Source of the DNA: Diaporthe sp. PMI_573
Lineage: Eukaryota > Ascomycota > Sordariomycetes > Diaporthales > Diaporthaceae
DNA: 64,000 nucleotides
Direction: 5' to 3'
NCBI GenBank assembly: GCA_021399435.1
Contig: JAJTUP010000013.1
Span: 248,001-312,000 of the forward strand
This document shows, in pieces, positions 13,897 through 25,876 of this stretch (position 1 is the first letter of the stretch; each line of letters starts with the position of its first letter). The notes under the pieces were generated by a model. It made no database searches. It was not told the origin of the DNA and saw only the letters and a list, made by a program, of their open reading frames with translations. The position numbers and the translations under genes are program-made.

Positions 13897-15936
13897 TCAT
13901 TTTGTACGGAACCGCTTGCTCGATGGGTGCATGGGCTTGCCGTAGCTGGCATCACTGTCCTCCTCAAGGTCATCGTCATCCCCGTCCCCGTCCTCATCCT
14001 CGTTGCTGTGGATTTCTGCCTGCTCTTCTGCGGCCTTCCTACGCCTGGTTTGCTCGCTTTTGGTTAGGGGTACCTGAGCCTTGGCCTCGCTGGCTGAGAA
14101 ACCGTGACCACTGGCGAGATGCTTGCGAAGTGTTACGGCGGTGAAGACGCCACCGACCTGACACGTTGGCACCGGGCACGAGAAATCTTGCCGAGTGCGG
14201 ACTATCTTCTTGCGTGGTATGAATGCCTCGATTTCCTTTGGTGTCTTCTTGTGTACGCTCCTCAGGTGCAACTTGAAAGCCTTGTCTGTGTAGGCATCCT
14301 GCTTCCCACATTCGTCCTTTTAAGGGCACACTGTCTGACTGTCCAGGCCGTTGTGGGATTTGTCACGATGGTTTGTCAACTCTTACTGCGTGTTGAAGAT
14401 CACGTTGGGCTTGTCCGGACACTGGACACATGGCTTGGGGACGAATTCATGGATGGTCTGGATGTGGGTCTTCAACGATGGCTCCTTGGAGTACGACTTT
14501 GTGCATCCCTCATACTGACATTTGTGGCGTATATCCGTTGGCGTGGCATCCGGACCCACGGTACAAGCAACCTCGTGCATTTCCACAACGTCGACCCATC
14601 GACTGGAGTAGTTGCATTTGCTGCAGGAATACAGGAACGGCTCTGGAGGGCCTCTGCTGTTCCCAGTTGGAACATATGCTGCAACGACGTCTGGGTTGGA
14701 CGAGTCGAACGATCTTTTCAGCCTGTACACTTTGATGGTCGAGAACTTGGTGACAAAAGCATTGCCAGTCAGGCACGTGGGTGCAGTGTCACCGGACGAC
14801 ACTGGCTGCAATTAATCTGCCAGCGCCTGTTCGACATCCTCGTCATCTGCTTCCTCTTGGTCGTCGTCCAAAGACCCTGACTTGTTGCCCGCCTGTTCAT
14901 CATCGCCGGATCCCCCTGACTGACGGCCGTCGATCAAGTCGCAAATGTAGTTGAGCTCATTCTCGTCCACCGTTGCGGACTCCACCTAGTCCCAGGCCAG
15001 CAGGCGCGGATCGATCTTGCTCAGGTCTAACTCGGGCGTGTGTTTGGTCGGGCCGGGTGCCGCAGACAACGAGTCACTTGTTGCGTGGGACCTTTTGCCC
15101 TCAACAGCACGGGGCACAGCTAGGCGTCCCGCATTGGCATTCACCTGGCTTTCGCTTCGCTGACCTAGAGGCTGGGCTTTCCTATTCTCCGTGGCTGGGG
15201 CTCTGTTCGCCGGAGCTGCTTTGGCCGGGGCTTCCTTGGCCGGGGCTGCTCTGGCGTCTTGCTGTTCCCCTCTCCAGGCGTCAGTCGCTGCGCGCCTTAG
15301 CGCATTGCCCGCCCTCGTGCGCTCGTTCGTGTCAGCCTTGTCCATGCCGTGCTCGTCCATGTAAGCATCGATCTCGCGGGATGAGAGCCTGGAGGACTTT
15401 GTGAAAGCCGCGGGGGCAAAACGAGGAGCCAGGCGACCCTCCAACTGCTGCTCGGCCCTCATGTTCCAGATCGGCTGCTGTAGGGGCCCGACGTAGTCCT
15501 GGGTAGTGCCCTTGTCGAGCGAGTCCGAGGCGTGGTTGGCGACGAGTGCCACTGCACGGTTTGCAACACCGGAGACGGACTTCTTCAAGTATGCAGCATC
15601 ACGCAGGGCTCCTTTGCGGATGTCGATGGTGGTCACCCTGTCGAGGATGCCCGCAGCGAGAGCCATGTCCTGGACGGAGTGCAGCACTTGGCTCTGGTGA
15701 GCGGGCTTGTCGTAAGCGACGGTCGATGTGCCACGGGCTATCTGGCAGAGGACTGGTGCCTCTGGGTCTGCCCATTCCACGATGCCGTCATATCGCCCCG
15801 CGGCCTGAGCAAGCACTTCCTCGATGGTGGTATGCCTGACGCGGCCAAATCGCAGGGCGATGACGAGGAGCATCTTGACGACACACACAACGCTCTGGGA
15901 TGGGTCTTCCAGGAGGGGTGTCAACAAAGACGACAT
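13897..15936 (-). pseudogene. decayed tyrosine-recombinase-like protein with C-terminal C2H2 zinc fingers
   Basis: One reading frame is kept for about 2 kb on the minus strand but is cut by four stops: TAG at 14986-14988 and TAA at 14812-14814, 14383-14385 and 14320-14322. Each would be CAG or CAA before a C to T change. The upstream part (about 317 residues) has a stretch like the end of a tyrosine recombinase: 'IRKGALRDAAYL', then 'VANHAS', then 'GTTQDYVGPLQQPIW', read as R-box, degenerate GH box and nucleophilic Tyr. It continues through an acidic linker into about five C2H2 fingers, for example C-x4-C-x12-H-x4-H around 'CQYEGCTKSYSKEPSLKTH'. The C-terminus is acidic, then basic. The N-terminal part of a recombinase is not found; a further in-frame TGA (CGA to TGA) lies at 15946-15948. 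The recombinase identity is an inference from motif spacing. The broken frame itself is directly seen. Confidence 0.6.
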
Positions 15937-16763
15937 GTGATTTGTTCATGATGCTCCTGTTTGATGTGGTCAGCAAATGGAGGACGCCTGCCTGCCTGCC
16001 TGCCTGTCAGAAGTTAGGCCACGTTTCGGCCAGGGCCCACGATGCTGGAAGGCAAGTCTCAGACTTGGTACTGCGTGTACCTGATCTGAACGACGTCCCA
16101 GGGGGATCTGCTGTATTAGAGACAAGTCCACAAGCCCGGGCACTTTGATCAAGGCAAGGCAAACCACCTCCATGCCACCTCCATGCCGACGGCCCTCTGA
16201 GCATTGAAGTGAGTGACGTGCCTCGGCAACTGTGCGTCTGTCTCTCTGGTGTGGTGGATAAGGTCGCCGCGGCTGCTCCTTCGCATATTTCTGCTCATCA
16301 AGGAAGGTGGAGGCACCCAACCAAGGTGATTGAGCATACGAAGATGGATGCCCTTGAAATACGAGCCCGGAGACCCAGCCGTACTATACAGAGGTACCAG
16401 AACTAGCACCTCCGAAAAACGAGCCTGGAAGCCCGGCCGTCTTAATCAGATCTACGAGATGAAGCGGCTTCAAACTACGAGGCTCAAATGGCAGCATTTC
16501 GAAACACTTACGGATCAGTGGTTGAATTTGCCAGCCGATCGGGTGGTCTGCGGCCATCCATCCGGCCACGGCTATGAAAATGGAGGACTCCTCATTCCCA
16601 TTCGGTCTGGCCATTGCACACACACACACACACACGGGAGGCGCAACCGCACTCAACCAGTCCGCTGCCGGCTCTTCTGTTCCCAAGACTGAGATGGTGC
16701 CACTTAGGAACCCCACGCATCCCCAGATGCCAACGCCAGGCGGAATGATTGCCTGTTCGAAAG
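15937..16763. other. no intact gene; presumed 5' part of the decayed element
   Basis: A possible 3' splice site (AAACAG) lies at 15957-15962 on the minus strand. A TGCC tetranucleotide run lies at about 15987-16005. Imperfect 26-bp direct repeats lie at about 16357-16382 and 16415-16441. A CA microsatellite lies at 16615-16636. No frame has recognisable character. Confidence 0.4.
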
Positions 16764-16845
16764 GGAAATTTCCCTTTCGACTAGGTCGGCATCTAGACAC
16801 CAAGCAGGAGGGCAAGTTCAAGTGCCAGGATAGAATGAGACCTCC
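16764..16845 (-). repeat. right copy of the ~82-bp inverted repeat
   Basis: Inverted relative to 13355-13435. Its inner end overlaps a perfect 24-bp palindrome at 16757-16780, centred on AAATTT and flanked by TCGAAAGGG and its complement. The left copy has only a decayed form of that palindrome. Confidence 0.75.
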
Positions 16846-17107
16846 TTGACACACGCTTGCTCACTGTGGATGAGCACATTGCCCACTTCGGTTTGAATAA
16901 CTGGCGTGATGAGTTGCAGGACATGCCATGGTTCTCTAGCTGTACTGGCTGGCCAGCCTGGAACACCTGCCTCGAATCAGATGGCGGATCTCCTTGACAC
17001 CTTTGGTAGACTTGCTATTGGTGGCCCTCCTCCAGTCACTACCTCTATCAACACAATGCTTTCCCTGTCCTCAATGTAGCCATAATCATGCCCTCCCAGC
17101 CCCAAAA

Positions 17108-18470
17108 TTAAAGCTTGGTGTACTCAAGCTTGCCCTCCAACTTCTTGGACTCAGCGACCTTACGAACGGCCTTGTTGAAGTCGTCCTGGTTCACGGCGTC
17201 TCGGTAGTCCTTGATAGCAAACAGGCCACTAAAATAGTGTTAGTCCTCTGTTTTCACAGCAACGACAATGACAACTGGGCCTTACGCTTCTGTGACCACG
17301 TTCCGCAGGTCCGCACCGTTCAGCCCATCACTCATCTTGACCACACTCTCAAAGTCGATGTCTCCCTCGGTGACCACACTGCTGGCGTGGATCTTCAAGA
17401 CCTCGAGTCTGCCAGCCTCGTTGGGCAGGGGGATCTCGATCTTGCGGTCCAGACGTCCGGCACGCAGCAGCGCGGGGTCCAGTGTGTCCGGCCGGTTTGT
17501 GGCCATTATGATCTTTGTCTTGCCCAGGTAGTCGAAACCGTCGAGCTGGTTCAGGAGCTCCATGAGCGTCCTCTGGATTTCTCGGTCTGCTGATGTGCCC
17601 TCAGAGAAACGACGTCCTCCGATGGCGTCGATCTCGTCCATGAAGATGATGCAGGGTTCGTGTTCCTTGGCATAGCCGAACATTTCGCGGATCAGTCGAG
17701 CGGATTCACCAATATACTTATCGACGATGGCGGAGGAGACAACTGTAGACCAGACGCAGCCGCTGTTAGCCTCGGGCCTCTGGGGGTTTGACAAGCGAGT
17801 ATACCTTTGAGGAAATTTGTCTCCAAGCTGCTCGCCACGGCTCTTGCAAGCAGGGTCTTCCCCGTCCCCGGTGGGCCGTACAGCAGCACACCCTTGGGCG
17901 GCTTGATGCCGACACGCAGGAAGAGCTCTGGGTTCTTGAGCGGCAGCTCGATGACCTCACGTAGCTCTCTGATCTGGTCGTTGAGACCGCCGATGCCCGC
18001 GAAGCTCACCTGTCCAGGATCCTCGAGGGACATGTTGTAGACGAGGGGGTCGACTTCTCGGGGCAGCATGCGCATGATTGTGAGGGTGGTCATGTCGAGG
18101 GCGACGCGGGTTCCCTGCTTCATCTTTGCCTTGTCGACCTTGGACCGGCAGCCGACGACGTACCGGGGCCCGGAGGAGGCCTTGACGATGACTATGTTAC
18201 GGTAGGACAGGTCAGAAGGATGCTTGTGGGCCTGAATGGGGGCCTGAAATGGGCGGGCATACATCTCTCATCGTCGAGCTGCTTCAGAACCTCGCCGATG
18301 ATCTGGCCGACGCTTTGTAATGCCTTTATGTTTTCCTCTGTGTTGTTGAACTCCTTCTCCAAATCCTTGATCTCCAGGCGCAGGTTCTTCAGCTTGACCT
18401 CCCAGTTCCGTGACTCGAGCAGCGAGTCGGTGTATTTGCTGATGGCATCGGCCCTCTCCGGATCAGACAT
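17108..18470 (-). CDS. RPT4: 26S proteasome regulatory ATPase Rpt4
   Basis: A subunit of the hexameric AAA+ ring that unfolds ubiquitylated substrates and feeds the 20S core. Four exons, 18263-18470, 17805-18191, 17286-17742 and 17108-17228, join to 1173 nt, giving 390 residues; introns are 71, 62 and 57 nt. The N-terminal 60 residues form a coiled coil ('[14 protein letters not shown]'). Then come the OB-like segment '[20 protein letters not shown]', Walker A 'GPPGTGKT' at about 175-182, Walker B '[15 protein letters not shown]' at about 229 onward, the second region of homology '[19 protein letters not shown]', and the end 'EGKLEYTKL'. '[10 protein letters not shown]' and 'LDDERFIVK' separate it from the other Rpt subunits. 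Each junction restores a conserved stretch, including '[18 protein letters not shown]'. Identification is confident. Confidence 0.95.
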
Positions 18471-20696
18471 GTTGGGCAGGTCGGGTTGAGGAGGTGTATG
18501 ACGAGGGCTCTGTTGTCGCCGTGGTCGCAATCGAAGCAACAATTGGTTGAGGTCGGAAAGCAGAGCAGTCAGATGGCGGCTGTTGATGTGGTGGTGGTGG
18601 TGGTGATGTGTTTGATGGGAATCGTCGAAGACAGTAGGTTGCGTGCAGGCGAACGTTTGTCGCGTTGCAAGCGACCGAGCTTACCCAAGCTTCTGTTGCC
18701 TTGCGTCAGGCTGAGAGGGTACCTGAGTACCGTTCTCCGTACCCCCACGGATGCAGCCGATTGGCGGCAGATGAGGACATGGGGGGGGGGGGGGCCCGGG
18801 GGGAGGGGCGGTTGCGGACGATGCTAAGTCATCAGTCCTTAGTCATCACCAAATCGACATGCTTTTGCCTTGTCCCAGACAGAAAGTGGTACCGCATGGC
18901 GGCGACGATTCCGACTCCGCGATGCCCGCTCTCTCTGGCCTCAGACTTTGTCCGACAGCCACGACGTAAGGATCGTATAAAGCCCGGCTTGGGGTCCCAG
19001 GAGCCTCGTGCTGCATTGAGCCCCAATTTCTTTTTCGGATCAGCATCATATTCCTCGTCAGGCGAGCTGGCGAGCCATCCCACCAGAATGTGCCCGCACC
19101 TCGGCCCGCAACGAACCAGCCATTCGTATTTCTACCGTGAATCCCACCCTTTTCGACACCACATGGATTGAGTTCTGGACCACCTGGACCTTTACCCTGG
19201 CGCGGCGGACGCGGACATGGACATGACCCCCGGGACCGAGACCTGAGGAGATCTCAAGGTGTGTCGCGTTGCAGTCCACAAGGGCCAGAGAACCCAGAGC
19301 CCAGAGCCCAGAGCCTAGAGACCTCAGCCTGGGTGGGCAGGACAGGCCCGAGCCAGGGTTTCAATGAACCATCTGACCTCGAAATGTACAACTTCGGCCG
19401 AGTACACTATGGCTGCTCCTGCCAGTTGTGAAGACGGGCGCCTGAGTCGGAGCCGAGAAAGCCAGGCCGGCCGCCCGCCCGCTCTAGGGCCAGAGCCTGG
19501 AATCCAGCACTCTGGTTCACAGGACCAGTCTCGACATGTCACTTGAGCTTAATTCGAGCCAAGGCCAGTCCCAGTCTCTGTGCAAGACGTCCGTCCGGTA
19601 GGCGCTGTGCTGCTGCCGATCAACTGCGGAAACGGGAATGGGCTGGTAATTGAGGCTCACCCGTTGATCATCGCCCTGTCCGACCTCATCCTTCGATGCC
19701 GTCCCCGTGGCCTGGACAAACTTGAGCAAGAACCATAGCCTACACGCATCGGGTGGGCTTGGGCTTCTGGTGCTGCTGCTGCTGCGCGCTTACCGGTCTC
19801 GGCCGTCCCGTCCCGTCCCCCGAGTGAGCACCACACTGCTCTGCACGTGTTCGCACGCTCGCCGACCTGTCTCTTTGGAAGTGATGCGGGCGACCTGCCA
19901 CTCTCGACTCCCGACGGCTTATTGCCCCAGGACCGTGCATTCCGACCTTGTTGGGCTATGTCGCCATTGGGCTGACATGCTCAAGTGCCACAAGCCATCC
20001 ATTGCTGTGGTAGCTCCAGAGGCTGGCCTGGGGCTCGTCATCGTTGGCGGCCCCCTATCCCTATCTTCCCTTTTCACGAGTCTTCCTCGGCCAGTGCACA
20101 ATAATACTCCGACCCGCGTGCGGCAGCCTTATGACGTAGGTCCACACAGAAAGCAAGGAATTCAGGGATCACCTCCTCTGTCTCATTGCACCCTCCATGC
20201 ATGCCTACGTCGGCTCGAATACGGAATTTCCATTTATCCCTGTCTCTTGATGACTTCTTTGGCCTGTGCAGCTATTTCGCTGTCTGGAAAATTGCCTCTT
20301 ATCTCATGCATCGTGCGGTATTGCCTCGACCTGTTTGACACGACCTTCACAAGGCCCCGTAGCGTCATCACTCGCGTCCTCAATTCATCGCCGCGCCCGC
20401 AAATCGCGCATCAACTTCTGGTCTCGACTTGGCTCGACAACGAAACTCTGGCCAGTAACAGGCTGCATCTTCTCTCGCCTGGCCACAAGCTCACCGTCTA
20501 GCGCCCGGCTCGAGCCGTGAATCGAGCCTCGTCGTTCTCGTGTGCAATTGGTCAAACTCGCGTCCCTGGCAACAGAGCGGATGTCTCACTGGCGCTCGAC
20601 CAGGCTATCACATATTTCGCGAGTTTCAAGAAGCTAACAATTCAAGACATCCCGGGGACTGGTCTGGTGAGTGGGAGACGAGCTAGGTACCTAGGT
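18471..20696. other. divergent intergenic region, RPT4 to Zn2Cys6 gene
   Basis: About 2.2 kb shared by two divergent promoters. It contains a GTG-rich tract at about 18586-18606, a G14 run with further G-rich sequence at 18781-18810 (a possible G-quadruplex), and short imperfect CCCAGAG repeats near 19290-19315. Frames of up to 264 codons here lack any protein character. Confidence 0.45.
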
Positions 20697-23163
20697 ATGG
20701 AAGGGGAATCTGCAGCCGTGTCAGGCTCACGACCTTCAAGCCCCCAGGCTACGGCGGCCACGGCGACCACTGGCACATTGTCGCGAACGCAGCGAGGAGC
20801 AATCGCCGCGCAAGCCTGCGATACTTGTCGGTCAAGGAAGCAGAAATGTGACGAACAGAGGCCCAAGTGTGGCACATGCGTCAAGTTCAAGTTGGACTGC
20901 CGCTACCGAGAACCCCAGCCCACGAAAAAGGACAAGACTCTCGTTGAGATTCTGGAGCGAATCAAGTCTCTTGAGGGCAAAATTGACACCTTGACTGCCC
21001 AAGGTCTGGCAGCCAACTTTCAATCCTCGATATCTGGCGATGCGTTGGTGCAAACACCAGCGCCCATGGGAAGCATCCGTGGGAGCATCGCGAGCGTCAG
21101 CAGCAGCAGCGCCTTTGTCCCCGGGCTGCCCTCAGACGCGGTGCTGTCATCCGGATACGCGACGCACTACAATTATGTCTCTTCAGTGCGCGCAATGCTG
21201 GACTGGCCTGCCGTCCAGGAGTTACTCAAGAATGCCCTCCCCAGTATGCACGGCCGTGACCAAGGTTCTGTCATCGAGCAGGACGGCATTTCCATTCTGC
21301 GGAGAGTGGGAACGTCGTTACCGCCAGCCACGAGTGGCACGAGTGGGCGAAGACGCAGCCGAGCTGCGTCAAATCTAGAGACCCCAGTCGCTGCCGGCCC
21401 TCCATCTCCCACTCAGGTATTGAACAGTCTGACCTGGGACTCGGTCCAGGTCCTCACCAAGGCCTTCTTCGACACCTTCAACCTCCTGCATCCTATTGTG
21501 GATCGCCAGGCATTCATATTAACAACTCTTCCAGCAATGCTGACCAATGGTCTCGTTTTTGACCAAAGCATCAAGTCAACATTGACCTATCTCATCTTTG
21601 CTTTGGGCGAGGTTGCAATTGACGCATATTCGCATCCCGGAGGCGTAAAAGGGCGCACCGCGCTGCAGCACCCTGGCCTGGTGTTTTTCAACGAGGCGCG
21701 GAGACGAATGGGCTTCAGTCTGACCGAGTGTAGTTTGGAAAATGTCCAGGTCTTCGCTCTTGCAGGGTAAAGACCCTCCAGTTGCCATGCAATGTTCCGA
21801 ATTCTCTCTAATATCGAACAGCATCTACTACGAGACATGCTCTCGCCATATGGTGAGCGCCCACCAATTTGCTGTGTCGTCCGTGGAGCAGCATACTAAT
21901 CATGACTAGGACTTCTGGAGAATGACCAATTCTGCTTCATCAGCCTGTCAAGCCCTGATCTCAAGGTACGTCAACCGTTGGGCTCGTGCTGAGACAGCAG
22001 CATGGTGGCTAACCAACAGAACAGCAATCCCGGGGAACTCACCTCGACACGTGGGGACATCATTCGGAGAGCATTTTGGCACTGCTCAATCATGGAGACG
22101 TCAGTCACTTCTCGGCCTTCTGCTTGCGCTCAATTGGCTCACATGCTGTAGCTGCTTCAATCTAGAGTTAGGAATGCCGCTGGGTGGGTTAGACAAGTAT
22201 GAGACCTTGGTTCGAGTGCCAGACTTTGGAGGCCCCGTCTCTCAAGAGGACCATACCAGTCACTTTCAAGAGCACTTTGCCTCACAAATTGTGCTGCGTC
22301 GGCTCTCGGCCGACTTCAACAACGTGCTTAGCAGCGGTAAGGACGCCAGGCACTTTTCTCTCTACCGAGTATACCTCTCTGTTCATGCATGGAGCTGACA
22401 CTCCGCAGTCTCAAGTTCGCCAGCGTCCTCCATATCATCCTCCGCATCACCTGCGCCGGCGATACCAGGCGCTATCAAGCCACTTGTCATGCAACTCGAC
22501 CAATGGCGTGAGTTGTTGCCCTTGCACCTCCGCTGGGTAGAACGCGACCATGGGACTTTCCTTCCACCCGTCCATGATCTGTACGGCACTCCGGTGTTTC
22601 AAGGGACCACTCCCGTGACGGCGCCGTCGCCAGCTGTTCCCGCCGCGACGTCGCCTGTCACACCTGTCACGTCTGTGACGTTTACACCCAACCTAAACAG
22701 CCACCCGGTGGCTTATCCATACGCTATGGACATTCAGGTTGCCCTGCTCCGCACGCGTTACTACACCACAAGACTGCTACTCTACAGGCCGTTCCTGTAC
22801 AAGGCGCTCCACCACCCTGACCTGATGAATAACGAGGATGCGGACGGGGTTGCGAACTGCCTCAATACGTGCCTTATGTGGCCAATCATCATGTCGCCGG
22901 CCTGCACGCGGAAGCTGCTCATTCCTTGCCTATTCTTCTGGACGCAGAACATCCTCGGCGCGCTCGTCATCCTGTACCTGAGCGAGAAGGTGCCCATCCT
23001 CGCGCGGATCAGGGTCAGCGGCATCTGCGGCACGAACTTCGAGGCTGACGCGCGCGAGACAGTCAGGCTAGGGCTGGAGTGGATCGACGACCTGAGGGAG
23101 GTGGACGAGGAGGCTGAATGGGCCTGGGGCGTCGCCAAGGGGATCTTCGGACTGGACAACTGA
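20697..23163 (+). CDS. Zn2Cys6 fungal transcription factor
   Basis: Six exons, 20697-21766, 21822-21852, 21910-21965, 22025-22099, 22152-22336 and 22409-23163, sum to 2172 nt, giving 723 residues; introns are 52-72 nt. The start at 20697 is the first ATG after a Gly/Ser leader; the frame stays open upstream to 20517. The zinc cluster is C41-x2-C44-x6-C51-x6-C58-x2-C61-x6-C68. It is followed by a basic linker and a heptad-like segment ('LVEILERIKSLEGKIDTL') fit for dimerisation. The fungal_trans middle homology region spans about 245-480 ('FFDTFNLLHPIVDRQAF', 'IIRRAFWHCSIMETCFNLEL', 'GLDKYE'). The C-terminal part is less conserved apart from 'VALLRTRYYTTRLLLYRPF'. It should act in the nucleus as a DNA-binding regulator; target genes cannot be read from the sequence. 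Introns 2-4 bracket very small exons (31, 56 and 75 nt), but all joins restore motifs. Confidence 0.88.
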
Positions 23164-24128
23164 GGGCTGAATGGGATGGTCCAGCTGAAGTGTGAAGGGT
23201 GCTTGGTGTGACCGGTGAGATGTGGGAATCTGATTTTCACCTGCGACGTGAACATGGATGTGGAGGTTTTGTGATGACCGGCTATCAAACCCATGCGTAT
23301 GAGGGCATGGCACATGTGTCACCGACGTCAACTACGCACGCAACTGCGGTGGGCCAAGGGGCTGGATGTCCCTGCTGCCCGCTAATAATCATACCGTTGA
23401 CGCAACTGCACCTCCACTGGCCAGCACGCTGGCTGTGAAGGGCGAAAGGCAGAGCACTTTCACCATAGGACCAACAGCAGTGTAAGGCCGGGGATTGAGG
23501 ACCGAAAAAATAGTCGCCGAAACCACCACCACCACCATCACCACCACAGCAGCATCTTACTCCTGGCTTTTCTGCCCTGACCTAATCCCATCCTTGCAGG
23601 ACCTACCTGCCTGCGTCCGATATCCCGAGTTCTTTTCCTGCTAATGATCACAACGCGACGGGTGGAGAAGAGTCAGCCCGTTGAGATCCCATCAAGACAT
23701 ATATATACATACACCTTTCTCGTCTAGCATTTCATAGAGGACGATACCATTATCAACTTTCAAGCGAGCGATAATTCAAGTTTCTTTTCCTACAAATTTA
23801 CATCATTCTTTCAGAAGAATCGAGTTGAGCACACTCGTGGGGAGGGGGGGTTCCCAGCTCTGGTTTGCCAATTGTGTCAGGAGATCACCTTTTGGTTTCC
23901 TAAGGTTATACTTTGATAAATACGCCTAATGGAGGCCTCGGCCGCGTCCCTCAAAGGGGAACATAATGGGCATACCCCAGCGCACTTGCAGCTCACAGCC
24001 TGAGTGGCCAGACCGTCCTTACGGGATGCGTGGAAATTCTCCTCTGATGACGGAAAATGACGGAACGCCCCGTAACCTCCTCGGGCGTCCTCGTTGCCCC
24101 CAACATTTTGTACGGCTGGCACATTGCG

Positions 24129-24137
24129 CACGCACAG

Positions 24138-24168
<31 letters not shown>

Positions 24169-24196
24169 CTGGCGCGCTGGGTGATACCCCAGCGCG
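24129..24196. repeat. CA microsatellite followed by a GC-rich hairpin
   Basis: About fifteen CA units end at 24166. Immediately after, CGCGCTGGG (24173-24181) pairs perfectly with CCCAGCGCG (24188-24196) around a 6-nt loop. Confidence 0.7.
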
Positions 24197-25849
24197 GCAG
24201 TGGGCGCACGAGTGCATCTGGGCTAGCCACCGTACGCGCGGTTGTTGGATGAGGCACACATTTAGGCAGGCGGGTCTGTCATATCCGGATCTGATTTTCC
24301 TAAGCCCACGAGCGCCCGGCGGGAAGGGCGAGTGAAGGGCGAATAAAGGCAATGAGGAGTCGGTGGATAGGTAGGTGCGTGTACCCAAGCCACCACATCA
24401 TCGGTCTGGGCGACTACGCTCATGCCCACTCGTCATCTCTGACAGACTTTTCTGTGAAAATCATCAAGGAATAAAAGTTCCTACCCCTTTTTAAGGATCA
24501 CGATTGCGACATACGCAGATACGCGGCCACATGATGCCGCGTATCTTCGACTGGAGGTCGCCTCGGCCTGGGGACAGAGTGATACCCGAACTCGGCGCTG
24601 CTGTTTCTGGAGTGATCTATTCCCCTTGCCTTACTCCTGCGCTGCTTCCTCCCCCCCCCCCGCCCGCCCCTCCCTCTCTTTCATTGTGTGTGCCCTGTGC
24701 GGCTACTCCCAAGAGATTTCTTTTTTAAGGTTCGCGGGTGCGGCGGTCTAGACCACGATCTGTTTTGTGACATAATCTGAGGGAGCACGCTGTTACCCTG
24801 GGGTGGTGGCAGGTACGGAGTACGTAGGCGCTGAGTAGCATCGGCATCGGCATCGGCACGATGTTGGTGTCTCGCATTTCATACTTGGTCGCCGAACCGA
24901 GATCCCAGGGGCCACGGGCTGGTTAGTTTGCTGGTGACTGGTGGCCCAGAGGATTAGTAAGTCAATGTTGGTGTCACTGTGACAATTGCGGCACATGGGT
25001 TGCCACCATACCCTTTTACACTATATATAGGGTTATATACCGGACGATTCTTTTACTAGACGGGGAAGTTGGGTGCGTGGGCGAGTGACGTCGGAGACAG
25101 GATGCACCTGGCTAGGATTTTCTGCATTATCTGGCAGTTGATCGTGTGAATGCCCACCTACGCGTGGCTAGCCGGGATGTCACGTCCAGCTAGACTGATC
25201 AACCTGACCGCGAATTAGCCACGGCTGCGTCTGTCAATGACTGCTCGGGCAATACTACACACAGTAACTTATCAGCGGCGGTGAAAAGTCCTAGGAAAGG
25301 ATCCCTATTCTTCGCGCTGCGAATTATGCCACTATACAGCCCGGGGGCAAGCTTGATCTGGTCTAACCCATGGGCAGTGTTGATACGGCTGCCAGGAAGC
25401 TCAACATGCCAACAACACACGAGGAGATACCTAATTCGAGCCCACGCACGTCCGTTCGGCCGGTCGGCGATTCACTTGAACGCCGACGTCGGCAACGAGC
25501 CGGGGGATTGGTAGGGGCCTAGGGGGCGTGTGCCTATACCACACCGGCAGAGCAACAACGAGAGCCCAGCACGCACGCGGCACGATTCCAACGCATTTTC
25601 TTCTCCCGCTTCTCCCGCCCTTCCGCACTCCGGTTTGGATTCATCCCGTCGTCTGTCAGGCCGTGGGCGGGGGGATGGGACTCGTCGCTCTCACTGGACT
25701 GACTGGGCGGGCAAAGCACGTGCATCGGGATCTGTTATGCCCAGAGTCAAAGCAACGGGCCACTGTGCCCGTTTGGGCCGACCGGTGAAAGAATCAGGAT
25801 AGCCACTCGCCCTCTCGCGTGTTTGGCGCGCTTGTGAGTTGCCCCCTGC

Positions 25850-25876
25850 GGTGGTGGTGGTGGTGGTGGTGGTGGT
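25850..25876. repeat. GGT trinucleotide repeat
   Basis: About nine GGT units in non-coding sequence. Confidence 0.85.

Noticed and set aside
14104..14880. 258-codon plus-strand frame
   Set aside because: Antisense of the zinc-finger pseudogene, whose cysteine/histidine spacing is real on the minus strand.
19707..20501. 264-codon plus-strand frame upstream of the Zn2Cys6 gene
   Set aside because: Ser/Arg/Leu-rich chance coding in a promoter region, with a stop before the real gene.
20517..20696. N-terminal extension of the Zn2Cys6 gene by 60 codons
   Set aside because: Open but leader-like; the ATG at 20697 gives a normal N-terminus.
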